From: a virus
Length of the DNA stretch: 64,000 bases
Reading direction: 5' to 3' (one strand)
IMG/VR virus record: IMGVR_UViG_3300034198_024692
Location: 20,875-84,874 of that record
In this document: in pieces, positions 42,530-52,700 of the stretch
How positions within the stretch are numbered: position 1 is the first letter of the stretch
Layout of the letters: each line of letters starts with the position of its first letter
Position numbers and translations under genes: made by a program
The notes under the pieces: generated by a model
Seen by the model: the letters and a program-made list of their open reading frames with translations, nothing else
Told to the model about the DNA's origin: nothing
Databases searched by the model: none

Positions 42530-42937
42530 TTACACCCAATCAATCTCTTTGGGCAAATATTTACAAGTCAATTCATCTCCAATTTGTATATTTTCAATAG
42601 CGGAAAAGATGTCTGTTTGTAAATCATGATATAAATTTGGAGTATTGGAATGATTTACATAATAAGAGGGATTTACTTTATTGATTGAACAGTCAATCCA
42701 AAATCCGTAATCATCATTATTGCAAATGCTTTTAATGTGGTTAAATATATTAGATTCTAAACCTTTCAAACTTTCCCATGTAATGAATTCATTTTTTTCG
42801 GGACGAAATACCACTTCTCCTTTTTCGATATTAGTTAAAGCAAAAACTCCAACTCCAGCATTTGTAATCTTGCTCGGAGCCAATTTCACCACGATATCGT
42901 GAAGTATTTCTTTTTCAATCTTTTGTTTGCGGTTCAT
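42530..42937 (-). CDS. SET-domain protein (lysine methyltransferase-like)
   Basis: A 135-residue protein with the compact SET pattern: NAGVGVFALTNIEKGEVVF at the N terminus (GxGxFA...I.KGE), the signature YVNHSNTPN with the histidine and asparagine that build the methyl-donor site, and IQIGDELTCKY near the C terminus ending in a tyrosine. SET enzymes use S-adenosylmethionine to methylate lysine side chains. A stand-alone SET protein in a fibre operon suggests methylation of virion proteins. It overlaps the preceding gene by 23 bases. Confidence 0.82.
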   Translation of the reverse strand: MNRKQKIEKEILHDIVVKLAPSKITNAGVGVFALTNIEKGEVVFRPEKNEFITWESLKGLESNIFNHIKSICNNDDYGFWIDCSINKVNPSYYVNHSNTPNLYHDLQTDIFSAIENIQIGDELTCKYLPKEIDWV

Positions 42938-43553
42938 TTGTAAATTCAGTTATGTAACTATAGTCCGTGTATTGAATTCTTTTGTTTTCAACACTGTATA
43001 TATTTAAGTCTATTTGATATCCTGGATTTTTTGAAATTGGAACATCAACCCAAGCATCATCATGCCACACAATTCTATTGTTTGGATAAGCATAAAAATT
43101 ACCATTATCCATTTTAAACAAATGAGCACATTTGTGTTCGGGGGTTTCTGAAAAATTGGTATCAAGAATGCTTTTATTTTCCCAGCTCCAATCTAGCGTA
43201 AACATATACTCTCCCCATTCCTTTTTGCCATCGGGATTAATTAACTGCGCTTTAAGTCCAGCCATTCTAGTTCTAATTTGAACATCAACATAAGGACTAA
43301 AGCAATTCCAATACATAGCTTTTTCAAGAGGCACGGGATCACAAGGTTTCCAACAAAATGCGGTGATGGGTCTTCTAGTCCAATTAACTCCATTAGTTAA
43401 AAACGCTTCAAACAAAGGAACTCTTTTTTCGATAGATGCTACGCTATGAACGTCGCATGGAGTGTACTCACCATGACCTTTTTCATGATTAAAAAGATAC
43501 TCGTTTCGAATAAAACATGTGATGGTTGGTATGTTATGATTTAAATAAGGCAT
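42915..43553 (-). CDS. Conserved phage protein of unknown function
   Basis: A 212-residue protein, first of the minus-strand fibre operon. The N-terminal text IPTITCFIRNEYLFNHEKGHG and HSVASIEKRVPLFEAFLTNG resembles proteins I have seen beside fibre genes in other large phages, some annotated as structural. Tryptophan-rich segments (WKPCDPVPLEKAMYWNCF, TLDWSWEN, IVWHDDAWVD) suggest a beta-rich binding fold. Its ATG follows a TAAAAT box by five bases, so it is probably leaderless. Confidence 0.6.
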   Translation of the reverse strand: MPYLNHNIPTITCFIRNEYLFNHEKGHGEYTPCDVHSVASIEKRVPLFEAFLTNGVNWTRRPITAFCWKPCDPVPLEKAMYWNCFSPYVDVQIRTRMAGLKAQLINPDGKKEWGEYMFTLDWSWENKSILDTNFSETPEHKCAHLFKMDNGNFYAYPNNRIVWHDDAWVDVPISKNPGYQIDLNIYSVENKRIQYTDYSYITEFTNEPQTKD

Positions 43554-43558
43554 AATAA

Positions 43559-43586
43559 ATTTTACTTAAAAAAACAAAATTGACAA
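43559..43586 (-). promoter_or_regulatory. Minus-strand promoter, divergent with the next
   Basis: On the minus strand TTGTCA (43581-43586), 16 bases, TAAAAT (43559-43564), five bases, ATG (43553). Its -35 overlaps the -35 of the plus-strand promoter, so the two cannot be fully occupied at once. Confidence 0.6.
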
Positions 43587-43610
43587 GTGTTTGTTTTCAA
43601 TTAATATACT
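43580..43610 (+). promoter_or_regulatory. Plus-strand promoter, divergent with the previous
   Basis: TTGACA (43580-43585) followed by TATACT (43605-43610; 19-base spacer) or AATATA (17-base spacer). ATG 43616 comes five bases after TATACT. Confidence 0.6.
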
Positions 43611-43615
43611 GCAAT

Positions 43616-44101
43616 ATGATAGCTTTATACAAACCAAATTCGCGAAATCTTGGATGCGCATTCTCTTTCAATCTCGGTCAAACAGGTAAAGCAAAGGAGC
43701 CTTGCGTTTATATCAACGCCATTATGCAGCATTCTTGGAATGATAAAATCAAAAATGGTTCGTTTTCTGAAAATGCAAAAAATCCAGACAAAACAATTAT
43801 TGTTAAGTTTAATGAATTTGAGTTGGGTGGTTTTATTCACGCAATTGAAAACTATTGTGAGTATAATACCTTCCACACTTTCGAAGATAACAAGACTTCA
43901 ATTCAGTTTAAGCCATATACAAAAAACAATGGCGCGAAAGCTTTCTCTCTTTCCATTTCTAAAAACTCGGCGCTTAAATTCGGCATTGGTATTGAGATCG
44001 GTGAAGCTTACGTTATCAGAGAATTCTTTAAGGGTGTACTAGCTAAGACTTTTAATTTTAGAAATTTAAACGCTTATAATAACGGAAAGAGCAATGAATA
44101 A
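43616..44101 (+). CDS. Conserved phage protein, possibly PC4-like DNA-binding
   Basis: About 161 residues. The conserved text YKPNSRNLGCAFSF, FYVN-type strand (CVYINAIMQHSWND), KGTFSEN-like loop (GSFSENAKNPDKTIIV), KFNEFELGGFIHAIE and the later SISKNSALKFGIGIEIGEA form an alternating strand and helix pattern. This resembles a family I know from phage genomes in which a KFNE.E segment precedes a helix, and could be related to PC4/Whirly single-strand DNA binders. It starts with ATG 43616, five bases after the -10; an in-frame TTG at 43580 lies inside the promoter. Confidence 0.6.
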   Translation: MIALYKPNSRNLGCAFSFNLGQTGKAKEPCVYINAIMQHSWNDKIKNGSFSENAKNPDKTIIVKFNEFELGGFIHAIENYCEYNTFHTFEDNKTSIQFKPYTKNNGAKAFSLSISKNSALKFGIGIEIGEAYVIREFFKGVLAKTFNFRNLNAYNNGKSNE

Positions 44102-45977
44102 GAAAACTGTTTTGATTCATAGTAATTTTTGCAAAGCTTTTACAGGTTTTGGAAAGCACAAGAAAAACATACTTCGTTATCTTTTTAAGACAGGAAAGTA
44201 TAATGTTGTAGAATTTGCTAACGGTCGCCATTGGAACGACCCATCTTTAGAAAATCTTCCTTGGAAGTGTGTTGGTTCTTTGCCCGAACCAAATGTGTTA
44301 TCTCGCATCTCTGATCCAAACGAACAAAGAGCCGCTGCATATGGATCTTATATGATTGATAAAGCTATTGAAGAATTTAAGCCTGATCTTTACATTGGTA
44401 TTGAAGATATCTGGGCTTTTAACAATTTCTTTGAAAAACCTTGGTGGAGCAAAATCAACTCCATGATTTGGACGACTTTAGATAGTCTTCCAATACTGCA
44501 AACAGCAATTGATGCTGCTCCAAAAGTTGATCACTATTATGTTTGGGCTTCTTTTGCAGAAAAAGCAATGAAGAAAATTGGTTATGATCATGTAAAAACT
44601 TTGAGAGGTAGCTTGAATGTAAATGAGTTTTATAGAATGTCTGATGAAGAGAGATCAAATCTTCGCAAATCTTTTGGATTAAAAGATGAATTTATTGTTG
44701 GCTTTGTTTTCAGAAATCAACTCAGAAAAAGCGTTCCAAATATTTTAGAAGGCTTCAAAGAGTTTAAAAGGGAAGTTCCAAACGCGAAACTTTTACTTCA
44801 TACTCACTGGTCAGAAGGATGGAATATTCCAGATCTTTTAAAGGAAAAATCCATCAATGCTTCAGATATACTTACAACTTATTTTTGCAGCTCTTGCAAA
44901 AAATACGAAATTAAGTCATTTGTAGGCGAGCAGCAAAATTGCCGCTATTGCAATGGACAAAAAACTGTAAACACAACAAACATAAATAACGGAGTCAATG
45001 AAATACAGCTTAATGAAATTTATAACCTTATGGATGTGTATTGTCACCCTTTCACTAGCGGTGGTCAAGAAATCCCCATTCAAGAAGCAAAGCTCGCAGA
45101 ACTAATTACTTTAGTTACAGATTACTCCTGTGGCGAAGATTATTGCACTGAAGAAAGCGGAGGCTTTCCTTTGCAGTGGAATGAATATAGAGAACCAGGA
45201 ACTCAATTTATTAAAGCGTCAACTTGCCCAATTGATATCGCACGCAAGTTAAAAATGGTTCACGAAATGCCTTCTATAGAAAGAGTAGCGCTTGGTATTC
45301 GAGCTAGAAATTTCGTGGTTGAGCATTGCTCTATTGAAGCTATTGGAAAGCAGCTCGAAGAAATTATTGATTCTCTTCCAGAAAGAGACAAAACAAATTT
45401 GTTAGAAAACGATTCTATCAATCCAAATTATGAGCCTAAGCCAACTTCTAATGTTGATTCTTTTATCATAGATTGCTACTCAGGATTTTTAAATGAAAAG
45501 ATAGACGTAAATAGTTCTATTTTTCAACAGTGGAAAAATATCTTTCAAAGTCAAGATGCACAAGCAGAGTTTATAAAAAATCTCAAAAATAAAGCTTTAT
45601 CAAAAACATTTAAGCCTGTAGATTTCAATGACATGCTTGATAAAGATGACGATGGCAATAGAATTGCAGTTGTCATGCCAGCTTCAGAAACAGATCTTTT
45701 TTTGATTAATGGATTGATGAAAAACTTGAAAAAACAATATCCAAAACATAATATCTATGTAATCACAAAACCAGAGTATTTTGCCTATATTGAAGATAAT
45801 CCTTACATTCATAAATGTATTCCATACTCAGATCAAATAGACAGTCCAGCGGTTTTAGAGGGAATATCAGAGCACGCTGGATACTTTGATTTAGCATTTT
45901 TTCCAAATGCCACAACTCAAAAGGTAATTACATACGTTCATAACGGCAAAGACAAAATTCAATTTTCTTTACAATGA
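44094..45977 (+). CDS. Fusion: GT4-type glycosyltransferase plus N-terminal lobe of a GT9-type enzyme
   Basis: A 627-residue protein. Residues 1-420 form a GT-B enzyme: FTGFGKHKKNILRYL opens the acceptor lobe, FIVGFVFRNQLRKSVPNIL begins the donor lobe, and HPFTSGGQEIPIQEAKLAE is the donor-site motif with its glutamate. A zinc-ribbon-like pair (CSSC and CRYC) is inserted near residue 265-285. From about residue 520 the text IAVVMPASETDLFLINGLMKN starts a second Rossmann lobe like that of GT9 heptosyltransferases, which continues in the next gene. The acceptor is unknown. Confidence 0.78.
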   Translation: MNKKTVLIHSNFCKAFTGFGKHKKNILRYLFKTGKYNVVEFANGRHWNDPSLENLPWKCVGSLPEPNVLSRISDPNEQRAAAYGSYMIDKAIEEFKPDLYIGIEDIWAFNNFFEKPWWSKINSMIWTTLDSLPILQTAIDAAPKVDHYYVWASFAEKAMKKIGYDHVKTLRGSLNVNEFYRMSDEERSNLRKSFGLKDEFIVGFVFRNQLRKSVPNILEGFKEFKREVPNAKLLLHTHWSEGWNIPDLLKEKSINASDILTTYFCSSCKKYEIKSFVGEQQNCRYCNGQKTVNTTNINNGVNEIQLNEIYNLMDVYCHPFTSGGQEIPIQEAKLAELITLVTDYSCGEDYCTEESGGFPLQWNEYREPGTQFIKASTCPIDIARKLKMVHEMPSIERVALGIRARNFVVEHCSIEAIGKQLEEIIDSLPERDKTNLLENDSINPNYEPKPTSNVDSFIIDCYSGFLNEKIDVNSSIFQQWKNIFQSQDAQAEFIKNLKNKALSKTFKPVDFNDMLDKDDDGNRIAVVMPASETDLFLINGLMKNLKKQYPKHNIYVITKPEYFAYIEDNPYIHKCIPYSDQIDSPAVLEGISEHAGYFDLAFFPNATTQKVITYVHNGKDKIQFSLQ

Positions 45978-47140
45978 GTCATTTAATAGAAGAATATTCA
46001 AAAAACTTAGGTGTCAAAATTTCGAAACCTATTGTGTCAAAACACTTTTGGCCAATTATTCACGAAAAATACATTACCATTTGCACGGAAACTCAAATTC
46101 CATCTAAGAATTACAAACATTATAATATTGTAATTGATATCATTAAACAGTCGCTCAGTAAAATGGGTATAAAAATAATCCAAATTGGATCTGCAAAAGA
46201 AGCTCGATTGCAAAATGTGGATCTTTGCTTGTTTGATTTAAACTTTAAAAATCTTGCCTATGTGATTTCAAAATCAATGCTTCACATTGGAGTCGATAAT
46301 GTTTACTCTCATTACGCGAGTTCAATTAATTTACCGATGGTTACTGTTTTTGGAAACATATATAAAACAGTTTCTGAGGGTTATTGGAGCAAGAATCAAA
46401 TTTCTATGGAAGCTCCATGGAAAATAAAGCCGTGTCTTGGAGCAGTTGATACAAACGATTCTATTAACAAAATTAAACCAGAAGAAATTGCCAAAAATAT
46501 TTTAATTCAATTAAAAATTGAAGATAAGATCAACATGAAAACGAAGTTTATCGGAGATTTTTATAATCAACAGGTTATCGAAATTGTTCCAAACTTTTTT
46601 TCCTTAGCTGAAAATTTGAAGAATCATCATGTATTTATTCGACCTGACTATGGATTGGATGAAGCTAGTTTATTAAATTGGTGTGATTATTTAAATAGTT
46701 ATTCAATATTTAGTCGCTCTCAGTTAGATACTAAATTTTGTCAACACTTTTCTCACAAAATAAAAAACATCTCTTATATCTTGAAAAAAGATAGCTTCAT
46801 TGAAGATGATCATTTGCTCGCCATCCGAAATTTAAACATAAGCGTGACTATTTTAGTTGAGAATGAAGAAGATTTACCTGAAATTCGGGAAAAGTATTTT
46901 GATTTTGACGTTTATTTTTATTACAAAGGTGATAAGTCCCTTTTAGAAAAGGAAAATCTGGACTTTTCTAAATCATTTTTTAGCTCATCAAAGGTTATTT
47001 TATCAAAAAACAAAAGATATTCGTCCAAATATGATTTCTTAAATGGAAAAGAATCTGTTGACAAAAATCTAAATTTGTTGGATAATCCCGTTCTGTTGGA
47101 AGATTTACAACATTTTTATATTTATGAGCGAACAAAATAA
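45974..47140 (+). CDS. GT9-type glycosyltransferase donor lobe plus extra domain
   Basis: A 388-residue protein beginning in the stop codon of the previous gene (ATGA). Residues 30-180 give the GT9 donor lobe: YITICTETQIPSKNYKHY and HIGVDNVYSHYASSINLPM, ending VTVFG, which is the heptosyltransferase signature. It has no acceptor lobe of its own; that lobe ends the preceding protein. The last 190 residues are an extra domain I do not recognise. Both chains together should rebuild one GT9 fold. Confidence 0.72.
   Translation: MSHLIEEYSKNLGVKISKPIVSKHFWPIIHEKYITICTETQIPSKNYKHYNIVIDIIKQSLSKMGIKIIQIGSAKEARLQNVDLCLFDLNFKNLAYVISKSMLHIGVDNVYSHYASSINLPMVTVFGNIYKTVSEGYWSKNQISMEAPWKIKPCLGAVDTNDSINKIKPEEIAKNILIQLKIEDKINMKTKFIGDFYNQQVIEIVPNFFSLAENLKNHHVFIRPDYGLDEASLLNWCDYLNSYSIFSRSQLDTKFCQHFSHKIKNISYILKKDSFIEDDHLLAIRNLNISVTILVENEEDLPEIREKYFDFDVYFYYKGDKSLLEKENLDFSKSFFSSSKVILSKNKRYSSKYDFLNGKESVDKNLNLLDNPVLLEDLQHFYIYERTK
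47058..47086 (+). promoter_or_regulatory. Promoter inside the end of the GT9-type gene
   Basis: TTGACA (47058-47063), 17-base spacer, GATAAT (47081-47086). It should drive the gene at 47124 with a leader of about 30 bases. Confidence 0.65.
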
Positions 47141-47975
47141 CGAAGAATTGACTGATGACGTTTCGACGGAAGCTTTAGATGAACCTAAAAAGCTTCACAA
47201 AAAGTCTTACATCCGAAATGAAGATGGACTAATCAACGGTGTTGATTACGTCTTTAATGAAGATGGCTCTGTGAATTGGCGAGCTATGATTAAGCCTGAA
47301 TTCCTTTATCCCAATAAAGATTGGTTTGATCTTCGTAAGATTCCTATTCCTCCTTCTGCTGAAGGTCTTGAAGACAAGCAGCTGCTTATTATGCTTGGAG
47401 GTATCAAGGAGCTTGCAAAGCTGAGAGGTTTCATTTCTGTTGAATATGACGTAAATAACGTTCGTGAAGATTATGTCGTTGCAAAATGCACCATTCAATG
47501 GATTCCAAACTATGAAAATGATGGTGCTTATATTACTTATCAAGATGTTGCAAACGCTACCGCATCAAACACGGATGACTTCTGCTTGAAGTTTTTAGAA
47601 ACTATTGCTTGTAATAGAGCTTTTGTGCGCTGTGTTAGAAACTTCTTGAATATTCATATTGTTGGCGCAGACGAAGTAGATAAGTCGAAAAATCGTGTCG
47701 TAGAAATTCCAGATTCGTTTGTAGCGTCCAACGCTCTTCCAATTACCGCTCAAGGAACTCTTGAGAAGGTAGTTAACGAAAAGCTCAAGCTCAAAGATTT
47801 TGAGGCATTCAAAGCCTTTCTGAGAGGACTGTGGAAGAAGGCTCAAGAAGCTAATGATGAAATTATGCTTTCTCTTCTGCAAGAAGCAAAAGATTGGAAG
47901 CAGTTCAAGGATATTCCAGCTAAGGCTTCTCGTGTTTTATTGAAGGTTGTTAATGAAAATTCAAAGGATAACTAA
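47124..47975 (+). CDS. Possible Rad52/ERF-like single-strand annealing protein
   Basis: A 283-residue protein. The middle (about residues 85-195) reads GIKELAKLRGFISVEYDV, then CTIQWIPNYEN, and ends TIACNRAFVRCVRNFLNIHIVG. This strand-strand-helix order with NRAF.R.VR.FL is similar to Rad52-type annealing proteins, where an alanine-rich helix ends in a KRALR-like motif. The N terminus is acidic; the C-terminal third is helical. If correct it would work with the phage recombinase and SSB. It could also be an unrelated phage family. Confidence 0.45.
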   Translation: MSEQNNEELTDDVSTEALDEPKKLHKKSYIRNEDGLINGVDYVFNEDGSVNWRAMIKPEFLYPNKDWFDLRKIPIPPSAEGLEDKQLLIMLGGIKELAKLRGFISVEYDVNNVREDYVVAKCTIQWIPNYENDGAYITYQDVANATASNTDDFCLKFLETIACNRAFVRCVRNFLNIHIVGADEVDKSKNRVVEIPDSFVASNALPITAQGTLEKVVNEKLKLKDFEAFKAFLRGLWKKAQEANDEIMLSLLQEAKDWKQFKDIPAKASRVLLKVVNENSKDN

Positions 47976-48411
47976 TCCTGTAGATTTTTGCAGGCTGATT
48001 GATGATATGGAGATCCTCTTCGAAAAGGAGGATCTCCATTCTGGTCATCGTTTAATTAAGCATGATGCAGAAACAATTAAAGCCTCTTTCGGGCATGTCC
48101 AAATCTTAAATTGGGATTTGTTTGTTTGGGGGCATCAATCAGAATCAAATTTTGATTCTTGTATTATTTTTTTTAATGAAAAGAGCGCGAAATTCAATAA
48201 GAGAATTTTCTCGGAATTTTTGTGGCTTTCCAAAAATCCAAAAGTCGGATATGCATTATTTAAAACGGCAGTCGATTTCGCAAGAAAAAATAACTTTGAC
48301 TACATTTCCATGTCTACTGTAGTAGCTCATGAAAAACACGAAAAGATCAAATCGTTTTATGAAAAAATGGGATTTCTAAAAGATTCCGAAACTTATATTT
48401 CAAAATTATGA
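47953..48411 (+). CDS. GNAT-family acetyltransferase-like protein
   Basis: About 152 residues. The C-terminal half fits a GNAT fold: NPKVGYALFKTAVDFARKNN (motif A region, shortened glycine loop), YISMSTVVAHEKHEKIKSFY and EKMGFLKDSETYISKL, the typical (Y/F)EK.GF motif B. The N-terminal half is less typical. The target is unknown; phage GNATs may acetylate proteins or antibiotics-like molecules. Start taken at ATG 47953, inside the end of the previous gene. The next small gene starts within its stop codon. Confidence 0.65.
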   Translation: MKIQRITNPVDFCRLIDDMEILFEKEDLHSGHRLIKHDAETIKASFGHVQILNWDLFVWGHQSESNFDSCIIFFNEKSAKFNKRIFSEFLWLSKNPKVGYALFKTAVDFARKNNFDYISMSTVVAHEKHEKIKSFYEKMGFLKDSETYISKL

Positions 48412-48569
48412 ACCAAAGAAAAGCAAAAGAAATTAGATCAATTATCAATCCATCAGATCCTATTGGAAAGAGAAATTATCGTAGAGCCAAAAAGCGCTAT
48501 GCTAAATTGTCGGCACAAGCAAAGCCATTGTTTATTGAATATCTTCGAGAAATGATGAGCGCATCATAA
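48408..48569 (+). CDS. Small basic protein, 53 residues
   Basis: ATGA overlap with the GNAT-like gene. The protein starts MNQRKAKEIRSIIN and contains GKRNYRRAKKRYAKL, giving a strongly basic helix; a nucleic-acid-binding role is plausible but unproved. Its end overlaps the convergent tail gene by six bases. It is too short for many gene callers, but the coupled start and coherent frame support it. Confidence 0.6.
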   Translation: MNQRKAKEIRSIINPSDPIGKRNYRRAKKRYAKLSAQAKPLFIEYLREMMSAS

Positions 48570-49745
48570 AGAAGTTTTATATATTTTATAAGTTGAGTTT
48601 GGAGGCGCTCCGCTTATTTGCAGCAAACGCACTCCGCTGACACCTGTGGCAACTGAGTAAATCAGTTGCCCAGTGTTTGTTATAGGTGACTCTAATAAAG
48701 AGTCTGGATCGCTTCCTCCATAAACTAATTTTAGTTCAGAAGAGATATAGGAAGCTGGATCTCCTGTTTTGAATTGAACTGCATAAAGAATTGTATTATA
48801 AGTTCCAGTTTGCAGAGTATCAATAGTGGTTAATGTTGTAGCAGGAGTTGTTGTTTCTCCGCTAAGAGTAGATAAATTGACTGTAGATTCTCCATTAATA
48901 AGTTCAAATTGATTAGCTGATAGTACAAAAGGAACATTATCGTCTGATTCTTTTGTAAATATTTTGGGACCAAATTTAATGTGCGTTCCTGAACCTAAGT
49001 TTGAATAAGGAACAACTGTAAAATAATATTCTGTATTATAAGCAAGACCTATAGGCTTAATTACTAAAGTTTTAGTTTCTTCAACGCTCTGAACGCTTTG
49101 ACTGTATAAAAAATATGGATTAGTTGATGGATTTAAATTTGGATCATCGTAAACTACAATATTATCTTCGAGAGAAGCATAAATATCATATTTCAGCATC
49201 TCTATATACTGTAGGGAATTTTTTAAAGCAATGTCTAGTTTGATTTGGCCTAATTGCGTTTCATTGCCACCCGTTGGAAATGGATAAGGACTATAAGGAT
49301 CTTGTGATGCTGGAGCAAAAGCTCCACCATCATAAATAAAAGTGGCACCAATATCTATTTCTGGAACATTTCCATAAGCATAAAATTCACATTGGAATTT
49401 ATTATTGTTTAAATTATTCGTAACTGTTGCTCTGACGCCGAAATCTTTATTATAAGATCCAAAAATACTTGCATTTTCTATTTCAGTTAAAGTCAAGCTT
49501 CTGCTGCTTGTTCCAGATTTATAATTTGGGAAAACAACACTGCCGTTGGAATTTAAAATATCAAAAGAAACAATATCAGTTAAAGGATTGTTAATCAAAT
49601 CAGAATCTGTTTTAATTAAGTTGAGCTGAGGATCTAACAAAGTGAAAGAAAGAGTAACATCTTTTTTTAAATGTACTCCACTTCCTGTGTAAGTTTGAGA
49701 TAAAGCTCCAGTATTTACATTGAATGCTGTTTCAAATTCGAACAT
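48564..49745 (-). CDS. Tail-tip associated protein with fibronectin-III-like part
   Basis: A 393-residue beta-rich protein at the end of the tail-tip operon. The middle (about residues 165-275) has a fibronectin-III-like pattern: a strand with LDIALKNSLQYIEMLKYDIY, then LVIKPIGLAYNTEYYFTVVPY with the typical ..L.YNTEYYF.V.P motif. The C-terminal part ends in VSGVRLLQISGAPPN. It would decorate the tip or carry a host-binding domain. Follows the J-like gene by 13 bases. Confidence 0.65.
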   Translation of the reverse strand: MFEFETAFNVNTGALSQTYTGSGVHLKKDVTLSFTLLDPQLNLIKTDSDLINNPLTDIVSFDILNSNGSVVFPNYKSGTSSRSLTLTEIENASIFGSYNKDFGVRATVTNNLNNNKFQCEFYAYGNVPEIDIGATFIYDGGAFAPASQDPYSPYPFPTGGNETQLGQIKLDIALKNSLQYIEMLKYDIYASLEDNIVVYDDPNLNPSTNPYFLYSQSVQSVEETKTLVIKPIGLAYNTEYYFTVVPYSNLGSGTHIKFGPKIFTKESDDNVPFVLSANQFELINGESTVNLSTLSGETTTPATTLTTIDTLQTGTYNTILYAVQFKTGDPASYISSELKLVYGGSDPDSLLESPITNTGQLIYSVATGVSGVRLLQISGAPPNSTYKIYKTSL

Positions 49746-49758
49746 ATTTTTAATAATT

Positions 49759-52700
49759 TTATTTTATATCAGCTCCAACTACGGCAGTAGCAGTTAGTTG
49801 AGCCGCAGCTTGATATGCTGCAAAAAATCCAGTTTTAGCAACAACAGAATCTATATTAGGACTTGTAGCAAGAGAAAGAATTCTCATCTCCCAATATCCC
49901 ATATCTTTTAATCCAGAAATATTAAATGGAGAAGACGCTTGAATTATACTTCTTGATGATTTGGTTGTTAAATTTTCTACGTTAATTAAATATCCAGTTG
50001 CACCAGCAACACCACTCCATGATCCGCTTAAGCTAAATCCTGTAGAAGAAATAGATCCAGTAGTAAAGGTATTTATATTTGGAGGACTAAGTTCAATAAT
50101 TTGTTGACCATTAATCACAGGTATGGAGGTAGCAAATGTTTCTGGAAGGAAATCCGAAGTTATATGATTTTCTATTTCTTTGAATTTGCCAGTATCATAT
50201 TTAGAAGCATATACATTATATTCATTTTGATTTTCTTCTCTAATGCTTATGATTTTATAAACTTGATCTGTGGCATTTTTTCGTTGAATTCTATAAACAC
50301 TACCTTCTGAAACTAATGGCAAAAGATTTATATTTATATCATTAGGATCTAAAAACAATCTCGCTCCATAATCTAAATTAGTAACACCAGTTATATCAAA
50401 TGTCGTTATCTGTGGATTATTTACAGTGCTTATTTCACTATCCAAAATGCCTTCATAGCTATTTTTAAATTCTACTATAAAATTTTCATTAATTTTATCA
50501 GATAGAGCGCCTCTTTTATTTGGTGATGCAGAATCATATCTATAACCAGTTTGATCAGCTCCACTTTCAAAATATGTGATATCAGTTAATCCAGTGCTGC
50601 ATATTACTTTATCATAAATATTATTATTTTGATAAGCGAGACCAGTTGAAAAAACAAAACCAGTAGCTCCAGTGTTATAATAGCAAAAAAAGCTTCCACT
50701 AGATCCACTACCAGTATACAACGGAACTTGACTTGGAAGCCCAAATGAATTTCCAGTTGCATATCCAGCGGCATAACCAGAAAAATAATATCTTCCAGTT
50801 AATGCAGTATCTGATGAATTTAATAATTCTCCAGTTATATCAAAATAAGGAACTCTGTTTCTTTTTAGTTTACTTATATCTTTAAGCTCTTGCGAAGTTG
50901 TAAATCCTGTTGGACTATAAACTGTAACCTTCCCAGTGAAAGATCCAGTATCATAAAAATTATCAATTGTTAAACTTTTCGGCGTATTTAAACTTTTTTC
51001 TAAAATTCTTCCATAATTTGTAGAAAGTGTTTTCATTTCATCTTCTACAATAACTAAATCTCCAGGTCTGCATAACAAAGACTCTAAACCAGCTCTAAAT
51101 TCAATACTTTGATTTTCTTTTATTGTTTGATAAATCAAATGCTGTCCAATGCGTCTAGCCATCGCTCTAGATGTTACGCCAAGAGTATTTATATCTGTTT
51201 TGAAAACACCTCTTTTTCTAATATCAGCTTCATCTTGAACGTATTCAATTTTAGTTTGATAGTTGTCAAATCTATCTAAGTAAGCAACTTCAACAGTATT
51301 AAATTGCTGGTCTCTTCTATTATTAATATAATTAAATACTCCGTCTTTGACATTTGAATTTGTGAATATCGAGATTGGATCTCGCGGCCTATCATCTAAA
51401 AATTGTATTTCTGAGTTACTAAAAAATACACTTCCTCTAAATAAAGAAGCTACTATGTTGATAGCGTCAAATATCTTCGTTTGTTCTCTAAAAACAATAT
51501 TGCATGAATATCTTGGCTCTAAACCTCCTACACCATCTGATACTCCTTCAAAATAACCTTCGCTATCAACCGCATCACAAAAACGTCCTATCTTATAAAG
51601 TTCCCATATGTTAATTTGCTCTGGTTCTAGATAAGAGCCCAATCCATAACGCTTGCTAGTTAAAAGATCATAAATAATCCAAGCTGGATTATCAGTCCAA
51701 CCTTCTTTAAATTCTCCATTCCAGTCTCCGTCGTAAACTAAATTTGGAATTTTATAATTAGTTTCAGATTTAATATATCTTTTATCAATTCCGTTATCTT
51801 CTAATGGAAAGTAATTTAAAGGTATTTTTATCTTTTTAAACCTGCAATCATAAGTTCTCTCTGGAACAGAGCTGAATGTTCGAGCATCTATTTTAACTCC
51901 AACAATAGAAGAGAATGGATAAGAAAAATTTTGTTCTAATACCTCTGTAACTTTATAAAGAGAAATATCTTTTTTCAATAAAACAGAATTTGTTTCCGCT
52001 GAGAGCTTTGTTATTTTAATATATCTTTTAGTAATAGATGGATTTTCTTCTTTGCTTAAAGATGGCAATGTAAAAAGTTTCGATAATACAGCTTCGGTTT
52101 CAAAAGTGTTTTCTCCTATATCTCTAACAGATTCTAAAGTTGCATTTTCTACATCTTCCAAATCTGGAGATCCAAAATCAATCAACATTTGACCTTCAAC
52201 AATTGCTGCAATTGCATATTTTCGCGTTTGTGAGCTTAAAGTTTCGCCATTTGAAATTTTACCCCACTCGACTTCAATTTCTACTATACTTGGAACTTTA
52301 TCTCCTTGATCTCTTTTTTGATCAGTAGAAACACTTACGGTATCACTTAAACTAGCAATACCTAGCGTAAAGAAAACAGACGAAACATTTGGATTTTCAA
52401 TTGTGTGAACAATTGGTATTGCTAATTCATCATATTGATTATCATCATTCCAATCAGAAAAGCTCTGTCTAGAACTGTTTATTGTTTGCGCTCTAGAATC
52501 GTTAGAACCTTCTTCTTGACCAAGTTCTATATTTAATTTTGGATTTTTAGCTCCATTAGTATTCCAATCTCCTACAATTCTTCTTGTTATTCCGCTAGTT
52601 TTAAACGGTCCAGATAATGGAGATGCGTAATCATAATCGATATAGATATTTTTAAAATATTCCAAAGGCTCTTGAAATTCACCTCCATCTTTAAATTCAC

